64,000 nt of DNA. It comes from an uncultured Muribaculaceae bacterium (lineage in GTDB: Bacteria; Bacteroidota; Bacteroidia; Bacteroidales; Muribaculaceae). The first letter of the stretch is position 1. The number at the start of each line of letters is the position of its first letter. The notes beneath the pieces are model-generated. The model made no database searches. It saw nothing but the letters and a program-made list of their open reading frames with translations, and was not told the DNA's origin. Location of the stretch: assembly GCA_910577585.1 (NCBI GenBank), contig CAJTNN010000009.1:17262-81261 (forward strand). Reading direction: 5' to 3'. The translations under genes and the position numbers were made by a program. Shown piece by piece: positions 51,766 to 60,797 of the stretch.

Positions 51766-51909
51766 CAGTGAGTCAACGCACGCTGTGCCACACGCTGCAT
51801 CGGCTTCGCCCATGTCGCGCCGCTGCCACTCACCGTGCCGACTCATGGCGGGGCTCAGCATGCTCTGCCGGAAGTGGATTCACTTTAAATCTAACATCAT
51901 AACACTATC

Positions 51910-53190
51910 ATGCAAAGAGACAACCAGATTTTCGACATCATTGACCGCGAGCACCTGCGTCAGCGCCGCGGCATCGAGCTCATCGCCAGTGAAAACTTCG
52001 TCAGCGACGAGGTGATGCGCGCCATGGGATCATGCCTTACCAACAAGTATGCTGAGGGATACCCCGCAAAACGCTACTACGGCGGTTGCCAGGTCGTGGA
52101 CGAGGCTGAGAATCTCGCCATCGAACGCGCCTGCAAGCTCTTCGGTGCCGAATGGGCCAACGTGCAGCCTCACAGCGGCGCTCAGGCCAACATGGCCGTT
52201 TTCATGGCCTGCCTGCAGCCCGGCGATACTTTCATGGGCATGGACCTCAGCCACGGCGGTCACCTCAGCCACGGCAGCCCGGTGAATTTCTCGGGTCTGA
52301 TGTTCCGCCCCATCTCTTACACCGTAGAGGCCGAGACAGGTCGTGTGAACTACGAGGAGATGGAGGAGAAAGCGCGTGCCGAACGTCCGAAACTCATCAT
52401 AGCCGGCGCATCAGCTTATAGCCGCGAATGGGATTATGCCCGCATCCGCAAACTCGCTGATGAAATCGGCGCTATCTTCATGGTCGACATGGCTCACCCT
52501 GCAGGTCTGATTGCTGCCGGCCTGCTTGAGAATCCCGTGAAACATGCCCACATCGTCACCACCACTACCCACAAGACACTGCGCGGTCCTCGCGGCGGCC
52601 TCATCCTGATGGGCAAGGATTTCGACAACCCCTGGGGTAAGAAGACTCCGAAGGGTGAAATCAAGAAGATGTCGGCGCTGCTCGACTCAGCCGTATTCCC
52701 CGGCGTGCAGGGCGGACCGCTCGAACATGTAATCGCCGCCAAGGCTGTGGCCTTCGGCGAGGCGCTGCAGCCTGAGTGGAAGGAGTATGCAGAGCAGGTG
52801 CGCAAGAATGCCGCAGCTCTCGCCAAGGCTCTCATCGACCGCGGCTACAAGATTATCTCCGACGGCACCGACAACCACTGCATGCTCGTCGACCTGCGCA
52901 CTAAATTCCCCGAAATGTCAGGCAAGAAGGCTGAGCGTGTGCTCGTGGAGGCTGACATCACTGCCAACAAGAACATGGTGCCCTACGACAGCCGTTCACC
53001 CTTCCTCACTTCAGGTCTGCGCTTCGGCACCGCCGCCATCACCACCCGCGGCGCCAAAGAGGACATGATGGAGAAAATCGCCGGACTCATCGACCGTGTG
53101 CTCTCTAATGCCGACGACGAGGCTGTCATCGCCGAGGTGCGCCACGAAGTCAATGAGATGATGAATGAATATCCGATGTTCGCATGGTAA
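51910..53190 (+). CDS. glyA: serine hydroxymethyltransferase
   Basis: 426 residues, normal for bacterial SHMT. The PLP enzyme moves the serine hydroxymethyl group to tetrahydrofolate, giving glycine and 5,10-methylene-THF. Clear blocks are RRGIELIASENFVSDEVMRA, TNKYAEGYPAKRYYGGCQ, NVQPHSGAQANMAVF, and the PLP lysine in TTTTHKTLRGPRGG (Lys222). The C-terminus IAEVRHEVNEMMNEYPMF is typical. It overlaps the bioD start by 7 bp, so the two are cotranscribed and probably coupled in translation. Confidence 0.97.
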   Translation: MQRDNQIFDIIDREHLRQRRGIELIASENFVSDEVMRAMGSCLTNKYAEGYPAKRYYGGCQVVDEAENLAIERACKLFGAEWANVQPHSGAQANMAVFMACLQPGDTFMGMDLSHGGHLSHGSPVNFSGLMFRPISYTVEAETGRVNYEEMEEKARAERPKLIIAGASAYSREWDYARIRKLADEIGAIFMVDMAHPAGLIAAGLLENPVKHAHIVTTTTHKTLRGPRGGLILMGKDFDNPWGKKTPKGEIKKMSALLDSAVFPGVQGGPLEHVIAAKAVAFGEALQPEWKEYAEQVRKNAAALAKALIDRGYKIISDGTDNHCMLVDLRTKFPEMSGKKAERVLVEADITANKNMVPYDSRSPFLTSGLRFGTAAITTRGAKEDMMEKIAGLIDRVLSNADDEAVIAEVRHEVNEMMNEYPMFAW

Positions 53191-53810
53191 TATTTGTCAC
53201 AGGCATTGGCACTGATGTAGGCAAGTCCTGGGCCACCGGTTGGCTGGCAAATAAATTTGCCGAGGAGGGGAAATCTGTAATCACACAGAAATTCATCCAG
53301 ACCGGCAATCATGACATGAGCGAGGATATCCTGCTGCATCGCAAAATCATGAATAAGCAGCTCCTTACCCCCGACCTGCTCCATGTCACTTGTCCGGTAA
53401 TCCTCTCCTATCCCGCATCGCCACATCTGGCAGCCCGCATCGATAACACTCAAATCGACATCAACGTCATTTCGGAGGCTTCGGCCACTCTTGAGAAGGA
53501 GTTTGATGTGGTGCTCGTGGAGGGGGCAGGCGGAGTGATGGTGCCTGTCAGTGACGATTATCTTACCATCGACTACATCGCCGAACAGGAGCTGCCGGTG
53601 GTGCTCGTCACCAACGGACGCCTCGGCTCAATCTCCGACACTCTGCTGGCCCTCGAGGCAATCGAGCGTCGTGGATTGACCCTCTTCGCCGTCATCTATA
53701 ACCCGCATTTCGACTCCGATAAAATTATCGCCGAGGATGCCCGCGATTACATGCACCGCTACACACAGCGCCATTTCCCGGATGCCCTCTGGCTCGAAAT
53801 GCCCTCATAA
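53184..53810 (+). CDS. bioD: dethiobiotin synthetase
   Basis: 208 residues. BioD closes the ureido ring of dethiobiotin from 7,8-diaminopelargonate, CO2 and ATP. The P-loop GTDVGKSWATGW (residues 8-19) is at the start, QKFIQTGNHDM binds substrate, and VEGAGGVMVPVSDDY is the second family motif. Its ATG lies inside the glyA stop region (7-bp overlap). No other biotin genes (bioA, B, F) are in the window. The pairing with glyA is unusual, and a glyA-derived promoter would set its level. Confidence 0.93.
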   Translation: MVIFVTGIGTDVGKSWATGWLANKFAEEGKSVITQKFIQTGNHDMSEDILLHRKIMNKQLLTPDLLHVTCPVILSYPASPHLAARIDNTQIDINVISEASATLEKEFDVVLVEGAGGVMVPVSDDYLTIDYIAEQELPVVLVTNGRLGSISDTLLALEAIERRGLTLFAVIYNPHFDSDKIIAEDARDYMHRYTQRHFPDALWLEMPS

Positions 53811-53916
53811 GCCACGCCTCACCAGCATGCTCATCCTTCAGGGCTCTCCACTCCAAAGTGCGGGACTCCCCTGCCGGATGCAATGACCGGTCTGCCGGTG
53901 TAAATAACTATTCATA

Positions 53917-53957
53917 CTGACCATCGCCCTCATCCGCAGTGGCGATGGTCAGCTCTT
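53917..53957 (+). terminator. terminator of glyA-bioD
   Basis: Arms CTGACCATCGCC (53917-53928) and GGCGATGGTCAG (53941-53952) pair perfectly, followed by CTCTT, weak as a T-run. Confidence 0.75.
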
Positions 53958-54016
53958 ATATACTCTGCTATATACAATGCTCTATAGTCTACAATATACT
54001 GTGCTATATACTCTGC
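53957..54016. repeat. five units of a 12-bp tandem repeat
   Basis: Five consecutive 12-mers: TATATACTCTGC, TATATACAATGC, TCTATAGTCTAC, AATATACTGTGC, TATATACTCTGC. It lies between the glyA-bioD terminator and the promoter of the exonuclease gene. Confidence 0.8.
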
Positions 54017-54089
54017 CGCGACTCAAAGACTAAAAATTCTAAAATACCACGTTTTTAGACGCTTCTGAGCCCAAATTGTTAAAATTTAT

Positions 54090-54120
54090 TTTGGTGACTA
54101 CAATTTTTTTTGTAATTTTG
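54090..54120 (+). promoter_or_regulatory. promoter of the 3'-5' exonuclease gene
   Basis: TTTG (54090-54093), 19-base spacer, TAATTTTG (54113-54120). The leader to the ATG at 54167 is about 40 nt. Confidence 0.8.
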
Positions 54121-54166
54121 CGGTCGAGTGTTTTAAAATCTTACAAGGGTTCAACAACCTATCCTT

Positions 54167-54823
54167 ATGCCTACCACATCTGATACACCTCAATACATAG
54201 TTACTATCTCGAAAGCCGACCTCGCACTTCTTCCCCCAGCGGAATATCATGGCCGGATTCACGTGATAGACTCAATTGATAAAATCGACGACGCGGTGGC
54301 AGCCTTGAAGGCATCCGACATCATAGGATTCGACACGGAGACACGCCCGAGTTTCAAAAAAGGACAAACATATCAAGTGGCTCTGTTGCAACTCTCCACA
54401 CGCGAGGAATGCTTCCTCTTCCGCCTCAATATGATAGGTCTACCCCAATCGGTGAAGGATATACTCGAAGATGAGTCAAAACTCAAAATCGGAGTCTCGC
54501 TGCATGATGACTTCCACAATCTGCACCGTATCTATACACTCGCCCCGCAAGGTTTTGTCGACCTCCAGCCCTTTGTCAAACAATTCAAGATAGCCGACAA
54601 TTCTCTATCGCGCATCTACGCCATAATCTTCGGCCGAAGAATATCTAAGGGGCAACGTCTCACCAACTGGGAGGCGAAACAACTCACCCATAGCCAGCAG
54701 ACCTATGCGGCCTTCGACGCCTTGAGCTGCATTGAAATCTACGAGGCTCTGACATCAGGGGCATTTGTACCTGAAGAATCGGCATATTATCAGCCCCTTA
54801 CCCCCGACATAAGCAATTGCTGA
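54167..54823 (+). CDS. DEDD-type 3'-5' exonuclease, WRN-exonuclease-like
   Basis: 218 residues of the DnaQ-like RNase D/WRN superfamily. The first acidic motif is IGFDTETRPSF (Asp and Glu), the second is KIGVSLHDDFHNL, and the third is YAAFDALSCIEIYEAL, which has the YxxxD pattern of the DEDDy group. All four acidic ligands are present, so it should be active on DNA or RNA 3' ends. It lacks the HRDC domain of RNase D. The target is unknown. It has its own promoter. Confidence 0.88.
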   Translation: MPTTSDTPQYIVTISKADLALLPPAEYHGRIHVIDSIDKIDDAVAALKASDIIGFDTETRPSFKKGQTYQVALLQLSTREECFLFRLNMIGLPQSVKDILEDESKLKIGVSLHDDFHNLHRIYTLAPQGFVDLQPFVKQFKIADNSLSRIYAIIFGRRISKGQRLTNWEAKQLTHSQQTYAAFDALSCIEIYEALTSGAFVPEESAYYQPLTPDISNC

Positions 54824-54940
54824 GAATTACGCTTGTTTCTCTAAAAAGCATCATCAATGATGCTAATCCTCCCCATTGACATCCAGATAAATTGACCATC
54901 CGGCACCGCAAGTGCCACACCTACATATAACCTGACCTCT

Positions 54941-55132
54941 ATGAACAAATACCGCTACATCTGGCTCCCGGCCCTGCTTCTGTCCTACGGCCTCGCTATG
55001 GCCGCCCACTTCGGACCCGAGCTCATCGCTGCCGGCAGATTATGGCAAGTATGGACTGTGGTGGGGGCTGACATTGTGGTCTGCATCCTGCTCTTCATAT
55101 TCTTGCGCAAGAAGCAGCGTATGCAGAATTGA
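54941..55132 (+). CDS. small membrane protein, function unknown
   Basis: 63 residues with two membrane helices (IWLPALLLSYGLAMAAHFG, VWTVVGADIVVCILLFIFL) joined by a short hydrophilic turn and ending in KKQRMQN, a positive cytoplasmic tail. No domain is recognised. It ends before a long perfect inverted repeat that likely terminates it. Confidence 0.6.
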   Translation: MNKYRYIWLPALLLSYGLAMAAHFGPELIAAGRLWQVWTVVGADIVVCILLFIFLRKKQRMQN

Positions 55133-55173
55133 CCCACCCCGACAACATCCCCGCTTCCTCAAAAGCAGATGCC

Positions 55174-55227
55174 ATAAAATATCAAGAGCCCGGAATCGTA
55201 ATGAATTCCGGGCTCTTGATATTTTAT
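55174..55227. terminator. perfect 23-bp inverted repeat, bidirectional terminator
   Basis: Arms 55174-55196 and 55205-55227 are perfectly complementary (GAGCCCGGAAT/ATTCCGGGCTC inner parts, AT-rich outer parts), loop of 8. The AT-rich outer arms supply T-runs both ways. It separates the small membrane gene from the convergent barrel gene. Confidence 0.9.
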
Positions 55228-55245
55228 GCTCACTGCATGTGGACA

Positions 55246-58131
55246 TCAGAATCTGCCGCCATGTCCGCCGGGACCTCCATGTCCGCCGGCGCCACCACCG
55301 GAGGGCGGGCCCATCGGCGCGCCGCCGCGATCCATGCGCTCGCGCTCATCGCGGGGTATGCCGGGCAGGTCATCAGTCGAGCCACCCTTGCGTGAGAAGG
55401 TATTGAAATTCCATGTCAGGCTGAACATCACATAGCGTGTCAGATCATTATATTCGCTATCGATGATGGTATTGGCTCCGGTAGAACGCATGATATTCTT
55501 CTTCATGCCGAGAATATCGTAGGCTCTTACGGCAGCCGTAAGCGATTTGTCGGACAGGAATGAATATGATAGCTGCGCATTCCATAACCATTGCGAGGAG
55601 TTGAAGCCCTGACTGTAGCCGGTAGATTTTGAGAAGGCCAGGTCGGTCGTCAGCTCCAGACCGAAGGGGATATAGAGCGAGGCATCCGTATTGAAACCGT
55701 AGGCATGAGTCGACCGCGAGGGCTGGTCAGGCAGTGTGTTGGTGACGTTGCCGAATGAGTAGGTAGGATTGACACTCATCTGGAAAATATCGCATGAGTA
55801 GGTCATGCCGGCCGAGGGGGAGAGGCTGAGGTTGCCTGTGCGGTTGAATGAGCCGTTGATATATCCCGGAGTTGAGCCGAAGCGGGCATTCAGGCGGGCG
55901 TTGAATCTCCAGTGACGGTTGGTCAGCGAGCGTGTGATCATGCCCATGCCGAATATATTGAAGTTGCCGTCGGCATTTGAATATGTGGTGGTGCGTCCGC
56001 CGGTGGTGGCATCGGTGATGGTGCGGGCCACTACGGTGTTCAAGGCATAGGAGGCGTTGAGCACTGCAAATACTGACTGCTGGCTCGATACCTGATAGTC
56101 ATTGAAGAAGATGCCGATATTCTGGGTGAAGGTGGGCTTGAGGTCAGGATTACCCACGATGATGTTGAGCGGGTCGCTGACATCGGCCACAGGCTGCAGC
56201 TGCGTCATCGAGGGGAGCGAGGTCCGCGCACGGTAATTGGCGCGAAGAGCTGTCTGCTGGCCAAGTTTCCATCTCACATTGGCATAGGGCGACACATTCC
56301 ATACCCAACGGCGGGGAATGTTGCGGCTCTCATCAATCAGGTCTTCGCTCATCGAGCTGGCGGGAGCAAAGAGAAGTCCTGCCTCAAGGTTAAGGCTGCG
56401 GTTGACCTTCTTATAGCCTACCTGAAGCTCTTGCGAGAAGAAACGGTTGCGGAAAGAGTTGCTGAGTGCCGATTCAAATGTGGCATCGGCGGGCACAGCG
56501 TCAAACTCAGGAAGAACGAAGTTCTCGACATCCTCGGGCAACGGGAGCGAGTAGGTAAACTTGTCGGCGTTGCTCCATTGATATTTCGCTTTATAAGCTA
56601 TGTTGAGGAAGTTGCCGCGTGTCACGTCGCCAAGTGGCTCTGTCCATGTCAGCCGCCCCTCCACGGAGTTCGACCATGAGCGGTTGTCAAGATAGCGGTA
56701 TAGCTCCTCATCCTCATCATGCATCAGATAGTAGATGATGTTGCTCCAGGTGGTTGATTTCTGGCGGGTGTCTGAGAATGTATATTGTCCCTGCACACTG
56801 AATGAACGCCCGGGATGACTTGCGAAGTTATGATTGTAGATCAGGTTGCCTGAAATCTCGTAGCTTGTGCCGCGGTTGGTCTGATCGTTGGTGTTGAGGT
56901 TGATTTCGGTCTGCTCAGCATCACCCTCTCTGAGTGTCGAATGGCTGTCGGAGCTCGACTCGCGGAAGTTGAAGTTGAAGCGCGGACGGAACTCGATGGT
57001 GTTCTGCTCATCGATGTTCCATTGCAGACGGAAGTCGGAGTTGAGATTATGGCCGCGGTCGCGGAGATTGCTCTCGGCATCCTGTATGTTGACTGAATTG
57101 GGATAGAGATATTGGGTAGATGTGCGGCTGATGGCGGTGCGGTCGTTATGGCTGTAAAGCACGTTGCCGCCGACTCTGAAAATCTCATCCTTGCCGACAT
57201 TGAAATTCACACCCAGACGCTGGGCTACGCTGATGCCGTTGTCGCTGCCGAAGTCACGGAATCGGCCGCGGCCCCGGTCGGTGAAGCCATTCTCATTAAT
57301 ATTATTCAGACCGCCGAGGATAGTAATCTGATTGCCGTTGAAGAAATTATTGACCACGAATGAGCCCTGATAGCGCTTGTCGGTGCCATATCCGGCGCTG
57401 ACATTACCAAACCATCCGTTGGTCATATCCTTCTTCACGGTGAGGTTAATCACCGTCTCCTCCTCTCCGTCATCCACACCGGTGAGGCGTGCCAGATCAC
57501 TCTTGCGGTCTACTACCTGCACCTTGTCGACCATGTTGGAGGGGAGGTTCTTAGTGGCCATCTGAGGGTCATCGCCAAAAAACTCCTTGCCATCCACAAG
57601 AATCTTGGTCACACTCTTGCCGTTGGAGGTGATTGAGCCGTCAGAGCCAATCTCCACTCCGGGGAGCTTCTTCAGTAGGTCGTTGACGGTAGAGTTGACT
57701 CCGGTGTGATATGACCCGGCATTGAACTCGATGGTGTCCTGCTTGGCCACGACGGCAGCCTTGACGGCAGTCACCACCGCCTCATCGAGCATGATGGCAT
57801 CGTCGTTCATCACAATTTTGCCAAGATCTATGGTGTCGGAGGCCGATTTGATATCAAACTTCCTTACGCCATCCTCCATGCTCACCATCGATGCCAGAAG
57901 TATATAATTGCCGGTAGCGATATTATTGAAGGTGAATTCCCCTTCAGCTCCTGAAAACATATATCCCTTCTGCACCGTGTCGGGCATGGCTATGAGCTGC
58001 ACCGATGTGCCGGCCAGCGGGTCGCCGTTCTTCTCGACTATCACACCCTTTACAGTGGCTGCCCATGCCCCGGCACCTGCAAGCAGACTGCCGGCCGCGG
58101 CCAGAGTGAGTATTCCGTGATGATTCTTCAT
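55246..58131 (-). CDS. large outer-membrane beta-barrel (TonB-dependent-receptor type)
   Basis: 961 residues. Signal peptide (MKNHHGILTLAAAGSLLAGA), then a carboxypeptidase-regulatory-like domain (VKGVIVEKNGDPLAGTSVQL) and a plug (VNDLLKKLPGVEIGSDGSIT, KILVDGKEFFGDDPQMATKN). A barrel follows, ending with the aromatic strand FSLTWNFNTFSRKGGS. The family is the Bacteroidota outer-membrane barrel group near TonB-dependent receptors. The last 35 residues are Gly/Pro/His-rich (GGGAGGHGGPGGHGGRF), an odd periplasmic or surface tail that could bind metal, though that is a guess. No SusD gene is adjacent. Its leader contains a terminator-like hairpin. Confidence 0.85.
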   Translation of the reverse strand: MKNHHGILTLAAAGSLLAGAGAWAATVKGVIVEKNGDPLAGTSVQLIAMPDTVQKGYMFSGAEGEFTFNNIATGNYILLASMVSMEDGVRKFDIKSASDTIDLGKIVMNDDAIMLDEAVVTAVKAAVVAKQDTIEFNAGSYHTGVNSTVNDLLKKLPGVEIGSDGSITSNGKSVTKILVDGKEFFGDDPQMATKNLPSNMVDKVQVVDRKSDLARLTGVDDGEEETVINLTVKKDMTNGWFGNVSAGYGTDKRYQGSFVVNNFFNGNQITILGGLNNINENGFTDRGRGRFRDFGSDNGISVAQRLGVNFNVGKDEIFRVGGNVLYSHNDRTAISRTSTQYLYPNSVNIQDAESNLRDRGHNLNSDFRLQWNIDEQNTIEFRPRFNFNFRESSSDSHSTLREGDAEQTEINLNTNDQTNRGTSYEISGNLIYNHNFASHPGRSFSVQGQYTFSDTRQKSTTWSNIIYYLMHDEDEELYRYLDNRSWSNSVEGRLTWTEPLGDVTRGNFLNIAYKAKYQWSNADKFTYSLPLPEDVENFVLPEFDAVPADATFESALSNSFRNRFFSQELQVGYKKVNRSLNLEAGLLFAPASSMSEDLIDESRNIPRRWVWNVSPYANVRWKLGQQTALRANYRARTSLPSMTQLQPVADVSDPLNIIVGNPDLKPTFTQNIGIFFNDYQVSSQQSVFAVLNASYALNTVVARTITDATTGGRTTTYSNADGNFNIFGMGMITRSLTNRHWRFNARLNARFGSTPGYINGSFNRTGNLSLSPSAGMTYSCDIFQMSVNPTYSFGNVTNTLPDQPSRSTHAYGFNTDASLYIPFGLELTTDLAFSKSTGYSQGFNSSQWLWNAQLSYSFLSDKSLTAAVRAYDILGMKKNIMRSTGANTIIDSEYNDLTRYVMFSLTWNFNTFSRKGGSTDDLPGIPRDERERMDRGGAPMGPPSGGGAGGHGGPGGHGGRF

Positions 58132-58264
58132 TGTTTAGTCAGATAATTTCATATAGTGTGCCACCTGCCTCCACCGAGAGACCTACGTCCGCAATCAACT
58201 GCGCCGTCAGGCAACTTCTTTATGACATCTGAAAGTCCATAAAGTTTAACATTATGGGTATAAA

Positions 58265-58304
58265 CGACAAAAAGGGTGATAACCACCACGGTCGCACCCT
58301 TTTT
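58265..58304 (-). terminator. terminator-like hairpin in the barrel gene leader
   Basis: On the minus strand the arms CACCCTTTTT (58295-58304) and AAAAAGGGTG (58269-58278) form a stem followed by TTTTTG. It lies downstream of the promoter at 58393-58362 and about 135 bp before the start codon, as a transcription attenuator would. Confidence 0.65.
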
Positions 58305-58361
58305 GATAAGTTTCTACAGGTAAAAAATCTTAAGGTAAAAAAGATTGTTATAGGTTCAATG

Positions 58362-58393
58362 CAAAGTTACGTCTTTATTTTAGACTGACCAAA
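58362..58393 (-). promoter_or_regulatory. promoter of the large barrel gene
   Basis: On the minus strand TTTG (58393-58390), 20-base spacer, TAACTTTG (58369-58362). It gives a leader of about 225 nt. Confidence 0.82.
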
Positions 58394-58627
58394 TAAATAT
58401 TTGCAAAAAGGCACAAAAATGTTGTATAACATATTATTTCAACCCCTCAGCACTAACATTATGGTCATCCTTCGATGTCAGATTGCAATAAATCTATAAC
58501 TAACATAACTTTCATCATACAGTTTGAGCGGGGCATGGTTGTGCATCCCTCGGGGTTCATCAGTGCATCTTCTTGATTGCATTAAGGCCTCTTCTTGATT
58601 GCATCAGTGCATCTCGGGCAAGCAAAT

Positions 58628-59416
58628 CTATGCATCTTCATATCGGCACAGCTGCATCGTATGGCCATCAAACACAGCATATGAGAAGAGGCTGATCCAT
58701 TCGCCGAGCACTATCATCTCTATGCCGGGGGCGATAGTCTCCTCTACAAGCTGGTGCAGATGTCCGAAGAGGAAATAGCGGCACCCTTCATGCGTGGAGG
58801 CGTAATCAAGACTGAAGGCCCGCAGGCGTGAGATGTTGTAGGGGAGCCCGCGACCCTCGGCTTTGCGACGCAGGCGGTCGGTCTCGCGGGCGGCCACCTC
58901 GGGTGTTCCGTTATGACGGCTATGCCGGCTCCAGGAATAGGCGAAGGGTACTGTCCAGCGCGGATGAATCGCAGCAAACATATGCTGGCACACACGATTG
59001 CGAAACAGTGCGCGGAGCCAGCGGAACTGCCGCGATGACTGCCACACACCATCACCATGCGCCATCACCATGCGCGTGCCCAGCACCTCGCGGTCAAGCA
59101 CTCCATCCACCACCTCTACGCCAAGTTCGCCGGGGATATAGTCGAATATCCATATATCATGGTTGCCGATTATCCAGGTGATTTTTATGCCTGAATCGGC
59201 GAGTTCAGCGAGTTTGCCGAAAAACCTCACATATCCGCGCGGCACGACATAGCGGTATTCATACCAGTAATCAAGCACATCGCCGAGCAGATAGATTTCA
59301 GAGGCATCATCCTTTATCGAGTCAAGAAAGCGCACCACCCTCATCTCGGCCTGACGCGAGTCAGGCAGATATGAGGCGCCAAGATGCATGTCGCTTAAAA
59401 AATATGCTCTCTTCAT
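58628..59416 (-). CDS. lpxH: UDP-2,3-diacylglucosamine pyrophosphatase
   Basis: 262 residues of the calcineurin-like phosphoesterase family. LpxH cleaves UDP-diacylglucosamine to lipid X in lipid A synthesis, at the inner membrane face. All metal motifs are present: SDMHLGAS (residues 8-15), GDVLDYWYEYR, the IGNHD block, MAHGDGVW and FGHLHQLVEE. The aromatic DYWYEY stretch after the GD motif is typical of LpxH rather than general phosphatases. The MIP18-type gene lies 55 bp upstream on the same strand, so both may share one transcript. Confidence 0.92.
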   Translation of the reverse strand: MKRAYFLSDMHLGASYLPDSRQAEMRVVRFLDSIKDDASEIYLLGDVLDYWYEYRYVVPRGYVRFFGKLAELADSGIKITWIIGNHDIWIFDYIPGELGVEVVDGVLDREVLGTRMVMAHGDGVWQSSRQFRWLRALFRNRVCQHMFAAIHPRWTVPFAYSWSRHSRHNGTPEVAARETDRLRRKAEGRGLPYNISRLRAFSLDYASTHEGCRYFLFGHLHQLVEETIAPGIEMIVLGEWISLFSYAVFDGHTMQLCRYEDA

Positions 59417-59471
59417 GCGTCAGTATGCAGTGGTGTACAATTTTATGACATTCTCACTCATCTGCCGCTCA

Positions 59472-59813
59472 TCAAAGGAATCCGAGTTCGAGTTTGGCCT
59501 CCTCGCTCATCATGTCCTGAGTCCACACCGGCTCGAACACCAGACGCAGGTCGACCGCCTTCGGCCCCTCCACCGACAGCAGCTTCTGTCGTACATCCTC
59601 AAGAATGAAATCAGCCGCCGGACATCCGGGGGCCGTAAGCGTCATATCCACATGCAGCACACCATCTTCGGGCGTATAGTCAATCTTGTATATCAAACCG
59701 AGGTCGTAGACATTGACCGGTATCTCAGGGTCATAGACTGTCTTGAGCATCTCGATAGCTTTCTGCGTGATCTGATAGCCGGCATCAGCGGCTGTAGACT
59801 TTTCGTTTTCCAT
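59472..59813 (-). CDS. MIP18/DUF59 (SufT-like) iron-sulfur assembly protein
   Basis: 113 residues. The single MIP18 domain has the conserved KTVYDPEIPVNVYDLGLIYK, followed by LTAPGCPAADFILEDVR, where the Cys is the invariant one of this family. Members help place Fe-S clusters, as SufT or the PaaD subunit do. It is a free-standing form without a fused P-loop ATPase. No suf genes are nearby. It is the first gene of a possible operon with lpxH, which is not functionally related in any known way. Confidence 0.9.
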   Translation of the reverse strand: MENEKSTAADAGYQITQKAIEMLKTVYDPEIPVNVYDLGLIYKIDYTPEDGVLHVDMTLTAPGCPAADFILEDVRQKLLSVEGPKAVDLRLVFEPVWTQDMMSEEAKLELGFL

Positions 59814-60001
59814 ATCTAATAGAGTCTTTACTTATTTAACAATTACAGGCCTGGGTCCACATTTCAAAAAATGTTAATTCCGCATCGGCGCCATGAAGCG
59901 CAGGCTGCGCCCACGCAGCCTACGCTGATTACACCGGAGCCCATCGAATCTGCAAAATTAATAAGAAACTCCTGCATGTCAACACCATCTTTTATAATAA
60001 T

Positions 60002-60032
60002 TTTGAATTTAGAATGGATTTAGTTAATTTTG
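60002..60032 (+). promoter_or_regulatory. promoter of the first small barrel gene
   Basis: TTTG (60002-60005), 19-base spacer, TAATTTTG (60025-60032). It places the start site near 60039, which rules out an ATG at 60030 as the translation start. Confidence 0.82.
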
Positions 60033-60062
60033 CGTCTTGAATATCATTCAATATCAATTTTT

Positions 60063-60764
60063 ATGATGAACGCAAAGAAAATCGCCATCGCCGCCGCTCT
60101 CGTGCTGGGAGGCACAGGAATGGCTCAGGCTGGCCAGTTTGCTTTCGGTATCAAAGCCGGACTCAACGTCAACAAACTCAAATTTAACAAGGATATCGCA
60201 TCTTCGTCAAATTCATGCGGATGGACTGCAGGTGTGACTGCTGACTTCACAGTGCCCATCATCGGCATCGGCGCCGACCTCAGCCTCATGTACTCTCGCA
60301 TGAACAATGCCTCGGGTGTCACCTACGCCACCGATGGCTCCACTCTTGCCAATCCTTCGCAGGCTACTCTCGGCACCGACCTAGTCGACCCCAACGCAGC
60401 CGAGAATGTCTACGGTAAGAACTTCCTCGAGATTCCGCTCAACATCAAGTATAAGTTCAACATCCCGGTCGTGGCATCTGTATTCAAGCCCTATGTCTTC
60501 ACCGGTCCGCAGTTCGGCATCCGTCTTGACAAGGGCGTGAAGGATATCATCAACAATGTCGAGTCTCGCACTTTCCAGATGAACTGGAATGTCGGTCTGG
60601 GTGTCGAGCTCATCAGCCATCTGCAGGTGAGCGCATCTTACGGCATCGGCTGCAACAGCGTCGTGAAGAAGCTCACCACAGAGGCCACTGGCATCAACGT
60701 CTCTGACGATGTGGCTAAAGTGAAAAACAATTACTGGACCGTCACAGCCGCCTGGCTCTTCTGA
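60063..60764 (+). CDS. small outer-membrane beta-barrel (porin-like), first copy
   Basis: 233 residues from ATG 60063 (or 60066), since the promoter box overlaps the earlier in-frame ATG at 60030. Signal peptide MMNAKKIAIAAALVLGGTGM ends near AQA-GQ. The mature part is an eight-stranded-type barrel (FAFGIKAGLNVNKLKFNKD, ADLSLMYSRMNN, KNFLEIPLNIKYKFNIP, VGLGVELISHLQVSASYGIG) ending in the aromatic strand WTVTAAWLF. The terminal Phe is the usual BAM signal. It matches the outer-membrane barrel family found in Bacteroidota (PorT-like); the exact role is unknown. Confidence 0.82.
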   Translation: MMNAKKIAIAAALVLGGTGMAQAGQFAFGIKAGLNVNKLKFNKDIASSSNSCGWTAGVTADFTVPIIGIGADLSLMYSRMNNASGVTYATDGSTLANPSQATLGTDLVDPNAAENVYGKNFLEIPLNIKYKFNIPVVASVFKPYVFTGPQFGIRLDKGVKDIINNVESRTFQMNWNVGLGVELISHLQVSASYGIGCNSVVKKLTTEATGINVSDDVAKVKNNYWTVTAAWLF

Positions 60765-60797
60765 TACCAGATAATCATCCCTGACATATAATCCGCT

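Larger units (their letters stand above)
58132..58627. other. gene-free gap upstream of the large barrel gene
   Basis: Contains the barrel gene's promoter and leader hairpin, listed separately. Between 58.56 and 58.61 kb lies a short direct repeat, CTTCTTGATTGCAT, twice. No gene is supported on either strand. Confidence 0.65.
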
